Assembly (NCBI RefSeq): GCF_020217005.1
Contig: NZ_JAIWOI010000059.1
Coordinates: forward strand, 1 to 10,000
Origin: Rheinheimera sp.
GTDB lineage: Bacteria > Pseudomonadota > Gammaproteobacteria > Enterobacterales > Alteromonadaceae
Direction: 5' to 3'
Length of the DNA stretch: 10,000 bases
Numbering within the stretch: the stretch's first letter is position 1; the number at the start of each line of letters is the position of its first letter. This document shows, piece after piece, positions 7,532-10,000 of this stretch. The translations under genes and the position numbers were made by a program. The notes below the pieces were generated by a model, which worked only from the letters and a program-made list of their open reading frames with translations, made no database searches and was not told the DNA's origin.

Positions 7532-7550
7532 AAGAATTATTCTCATTATA
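7532..7550 (-). promoter_or_regulatory. Fur box over the -10 of the iron permease promoter
   Basis: Minus strand reads TATAATGAGAATAATTCTT, matching the 19-base Fur consensus GATAATGATAATCATTATC at 14 of 19 positions. Viewed as a 7-1-7 site, TGAGAAT-A-ATTCTTG is a clear inverted repeat. The first six bases (7545-7550) are a perfect TATAAT -10 hexamer, 39 bases upstream of the start codon, so Fur-Fe(II) binding would block RNA polymerase directly. The -35 region is poor (TAGGTT at 17-bp spacing). Family logic (an iron permease) supports the call. Confidence 0.7.
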
Positions 7551-7612
7551 CGGAAGCTGAAGGATGAAACCTAGTCTCTTCTGTTTTTTCTGCTGAACTT
7601 TGCGGTAAATGC

Positions 7613-7645
7613 AAAAAAAAGGGGCTCTGAGAAAACTCAGGCCCC
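7613..7645 (-). terminator. Rho-independent terminator of the TonB-dependent receptor gene
   Basis: On the minus strand the stem GGGGC-CTGAG pairs with CTCAG-A-GCCCC around a TTTT loop, with one bulged A, followed by eight T (7613-7620). It begins about 40 bases after the receptor stop codon and about 110 bases before the iron permease start codon. The receptor and permease are therefore probably separate transcription units. Confidence 0.9.
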
Positions 7646-7686
7646 AACTCCATCCAGGTAGAAGAAAAATTCCGAACTCAGTTTAT

Positions 7687-10000
7687 TCAGAATTTCACTG
7701 AATAACGCAAGGTCCAGTTGCGGCCTAACCAGTCATGAACTGAACTGGCGTAACCATTGGTAGGGGAAGATGCATAAGGTGGTTCTTTGTCAGTCAGGTT
7801 ACGGATACTCAGTAACAGACTTTGGTTGTCACTGATGTCATAGCCTAAACTGGCGTTATACGTCAGCCATGAATCTACTGTGTCGTTATCAAATTTAAAG
7901 TCACCATCGCCCAACGAACTGATGTAATGCGCACCCAAACTGGCGCTCCAGTTTTCTAAGCGCCATTCAGTTCCTGCGTCTGCCACAAATTCAGGCCGCG
8001 CAATTTCTGCTGCACCACTCAATTTACCTAACAAATCTTCAGCCGGGCTGTCCTGAGTCACCTGGCGTTCGTAAGATAAAGTGCGGGTTCCTGCTATGTT
8101 GAATTTAAACTCACCTGCACTTTGGGTCAGTAGTTTGTAGTTTAGTTTAAAGTCAACGCCATCCGTCTCCTGGCTACCGACGTTAAAGAATCCTGTACGC
8201 AGGAAGACCAAATCATCACCACCGTCTACTACACAACCAAATTCACCATTGAGCTCAGATTCATCACTGACAACCGGAGCTGTGCCTGCAATACAGGCGC
8301 GTAAGGTGGTATTGGCATCTACATCCACTATGTCTTCATGGGTGTATTTCCAGTAATCGATGGTGATTTGTAAATCGTCCGTCAGGTTCCAGGAGGCACC
8401 AATATTGATGGCTTCTGAACTTTCAGCATCTAAACCTTTGTTACCCAGTGTTTCCTGATCAAATTCCAGTTCACCAGCTGTTCCGCCAAAATCACCGCAA
8501 AGTGCGTTAAAAGGTTGATCCGCACCACAGTCTATGTAGTTGGCGGTAAGAGATGTACCAGCCCCTAATTGTGAAAGCGATGGCGCACGGAATCCTGTAC
8601 TCCAGGAACTGCGTAAAATCAGGTCGTCAGTAGCGCGGTAGCGCAGTGACAGCTTCGGATTTACATCTCCGCCAAAATCACTGTAATGGTCGTAACGTAA
8701 AGCAGCAATGGCATCCAGCTTCTCAGTCAGCGGGATATTAAACTCGCTGTAGGCTGCATACTGAGTGCGGTCTGCTGCTGCATCGCTGGCTCCCAGCGCA
8801 AAGATGCCGCCACTTTGTGCTATATCAGCTGGATTATCTGAGATCTCTTCGCCACGGAATTCACCACCGAAGACAGCGCTGATATCGTCAAACAAAGTGC
8901 CAGAGAAGTTGAAATCAACTGAGTACACATCAGACTCACCGATACGAGGTGCTAATTCCCGTAAGCCGGCTATCACTGAGGCAGAGTTATCCCGACCTAA
9001 ATTAAATGGATTAAAACTACCATCGGCCAGGGCGTCTGCAACTTTATCTATGCCCATATAACCTGAGACATGAGTAATTTCGTTGTCTGTTTTACCGTAG
9101 CTCGCCGCTGTTTCCCATGACCAGTCACCCAATTCGCCACGCAAGCCTGCTAACAAACGGTAGCTTTGACTGTCGTAGTCCTGTATCCGGCGCTCGGGAA
9201 AACGGGAACGGACACGGATTTGATTGACGGCACCGTTTTGTGCATCCAAAGCTTGGGCCCATGCCGGAACATAGCTGGAGTCACCTGCAATCCGTACATC
9301 AAAAGCTGCTGCTGAATCGTAAGCCGATCCTGTATTTTGCTGCAGCATGGCTTCAGCAAAAAACTCGCTGTCATTGCCTAAACGGTAGATGTGATTCAGT
9401 GTTGCGCCTACAGCTTTGCTGTCGGGCTGAATAGCACGTTCATTGACATAGTCATATTGGCAACGGGTTCCACCATTACTGGTTGCTGTGCCACACCATG
9501 GCTCGGCATAGTCTTTGCCGTCAATGGTCACTCGGGTACTGGATTTAAAAGTAACATCTATTGGACGGTCGGTGTTGAAGAGGGCATCTTTGTCAAAGTA
9601 GTCAATAACTACTGTGGTATTGCTGTTTTCTGTACTAAAGCCACCGGTATAAGTCAGGTTATACTTACGAAAATCGCTACTTGCCGTGTCATCACCGTAA
9701 GATACGGACAATTCCTGACCTTCATAGTCTTTGCGCAAAATAAAGTTGATGACGCCTGCTATCGCGTCTGAGCCGTAAACCGACGATGCACCATCTGTCA
9801 GGATTTCAACCCGTTCCAAGGCTGACATTGGGATGGCATTAACGTTCACAAATGAGTCAAAGCCATTGGTAAAAGAGTCCACGGCTACACGACGACCATT
9901 TACCAGTACTAAGGTAGAACTCGAACCTAATCCTCTTAAACTGACACCGGCGGCACCTGCAGGTGTGCCGTCATTACCGGCCACGCCGCCGTTTTCAGTA
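7687..10000 (-). CDS. TonB-dependent outer-membrane receptor (partial, N-terminus off window)
   Basis: The last 770 residues of a TonB-dependent transporter are visible. The frame stays open to the right edge, so the signal peptide, TonB box and start of the plug are missing. The plug is clear near the edge: GVSLRGLGSSSTLVLVNGRR, then IPMSALERVEILTDGASSVY followed by GSDAIAGVINFILRK. The rest is a beta-barrel rich in alternating aromatic strands, with YRATDDLILRSSWSTGFRAP typical of mid-barrel, ending in WTLRYSVKF with the terminal phenylalanine recognised by the BAM machinery. All six cysteines fall into three local pairs in loop-like segments, suggesting disulfides. Such receptors import siderophores, haem, cobalamin or glycans using TonB energy; the ligand cannot be read here. 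The neighbouring Fur-controlled iron permease makes an iron ligand possible but not proven. Its promoter lies outside the window. Confidence 0.95.
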   Translation of the reverse strand, partial: TENGGVAGNDGTPAGAAGVSLRGLGSSSTLVLVNGRRVAVDSFTNGFDSFVNVNAIPMSALERVEILTDGASSVYGSDAIAGVINFILRKDYEGQELSVSYGDDTASSDFRKYNLTYTGGFSTENSNTTVVIDYFDKDALFNTDRPIDVTFKSSTRVTIDGKDYAEPWCGTATSNGGTRCQYDYVNERAIQPDSKAVGATLNHIYRLGNDSEFFAEAMLQQNTGSAYDSAAAFDVRIAGDSSYVPAWAQALDAQNGAVNQIRVRSRFPERRIQDYDSQSYRLLAGLRGELGDWSWETAASYGKTDNEITHVSGYMGIDKVADALADGSFNPFNLGRDNSASVIAGLRELAPRIGESDVYSVDFNFSGTLFDDISAVFGGEFRGEEISDNPADIAQSGGIFALGASDAAADRTQYAAYSEFNIPLTEKLDAIAALRYDHYSDFGGDVNPKLSLRYRATDDLILRSSWSTGFRAPSLSQLGAGTSLTANYIDCGADQPFNALCGDFGGTAGELEFDQETLGNKGLDAESSEAINIGASWNLTDDLQITIDYWKYTHEDIVDVDANTTLRACIAGTAPVVSDESELNGEFGCVVDGGDDLVFLRTGFFNVGSQETDGVDFKLNYKLLTQSAGEFKFNIAGTRTLSYERQVTQDSPAEDLLGKLSGAAEIARPEFVADAGTEWRLENWSASLGAHYISSLGDGDFKFDNDTVDSWLTYNASLGYDISDNQSLLLSIRNLTDKEPPYASSPTNGYASSVHDWLGRNWTLRYSVKF

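Larger units (their letters stand above)
7506..7686. other. Intergenic region between receptor and iron permease
   Basis: 181 bases holding, in minus-strand order, the receptor terminator and then the permease promoter with its Fur box and ribosome binding site. No additional small gene is evident between 7551 and 7612. Confidence 0.6.

Noticed and set aside
9391..9771. Open frame of 126 codons on the plus strand
   Set aside because: Antisense to the TonB-dependent receptor, whose plug and barrel motifs are unmistakable on the other strand; the translation resembles no protein I recognise.
9982..9984. GTG as start codon of the TonB-dependent receptor
   Set aside because: The frame continues open to the window edge and a true receptor needs a signal peptide and the first half of the plug, which are absent after this codon.
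1..10000. tRNA, rRNA, CRISPR array, insertion sequence, integrase or riboswitch
   Set aside because: No clustered spaced repeats, transposase or integrase motifs, cloverleaf-like segments or long structured leaders were seen; nearly all sequence is accounted for by six ordinary genes.

Overview
The window looks like chromosomal DNA of a Gram-negative gammaproteobacterium, most likely in the Alteromonadales/Chromatiaceae range (Rheinheimera- or Alishewanella-like). Base composition is moderate (slightly under 50% GC by eye). The RimO sequence is very close to the gammaproteobacterial form and carries an N-terminal extension that I recall from Shewanella/Alteromonas-type proteins. A large TonB-dependent receptor shows that there is an outer membrane. 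The genus is an inference from memory of the families, not from a search.

Layout from left to right. Positions 1-1119 (minus) hold the 5' part of rimO, the ribosomal protein S12 methylthiotransferase, cut by the window edge. A 242-bp divergent intergenic region follows, with a TATAAT box for rimO and a short coding-like stretch that has no start codon. Positions 1362-2363 (plus) hold a zinc-dependent alcohol dehydrogenase of the cinnamyl-alcohol-dehydrogenase type. Positions 2525-4168 (plus) hold an exported metal-dependent amidohydrolase fused at its C-terminus to a complete-looking RidA/YjgF domain. Positions 4262-5602 (plus) hold a DUF2252 family protein with kinase-like motifs. A perfect long hairpin at 5607-5649 separates the plus-strand genes from the minus-strand iron genes and can serve as terminator in both directions. 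Positions 5658-7505 (minus) hold a cytochrome c-FTR1 iron permease, with a good Fur box over its -10 element. A minus-strand terminator at 7613-7645 ends the TonB-dependent receptor gene, which runs from 7687 to beyond the right edge.

How the genes fit together. The two right-hand genes suggest a metal-uptake locus: an outer-membrane TonB-dependent receptor of unknown ligand, and an inner-membrane high-affinity iron permease with its own periplasmic haem domain, probably repressed by Fur when iron is sufficient. A strong terminator between them makes them separate transcription units. The three left-hand plus-strand genes have gaps of 93-161 bp with putative promoters or terminators, so they are probably not one tight operon, and I see no shared pathway.

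The most unusual items are the exported amidohydrolase-RidA fusion and the motif order of the DUF2252 protein, where the catalytic-loop-like motifs precede the glycine-rich and lysine motifs. No tRNA, rRNA, CRISPR array, insertion sequence or prophage gene is visible, and no intergenic stretch exceeds 300 bp.
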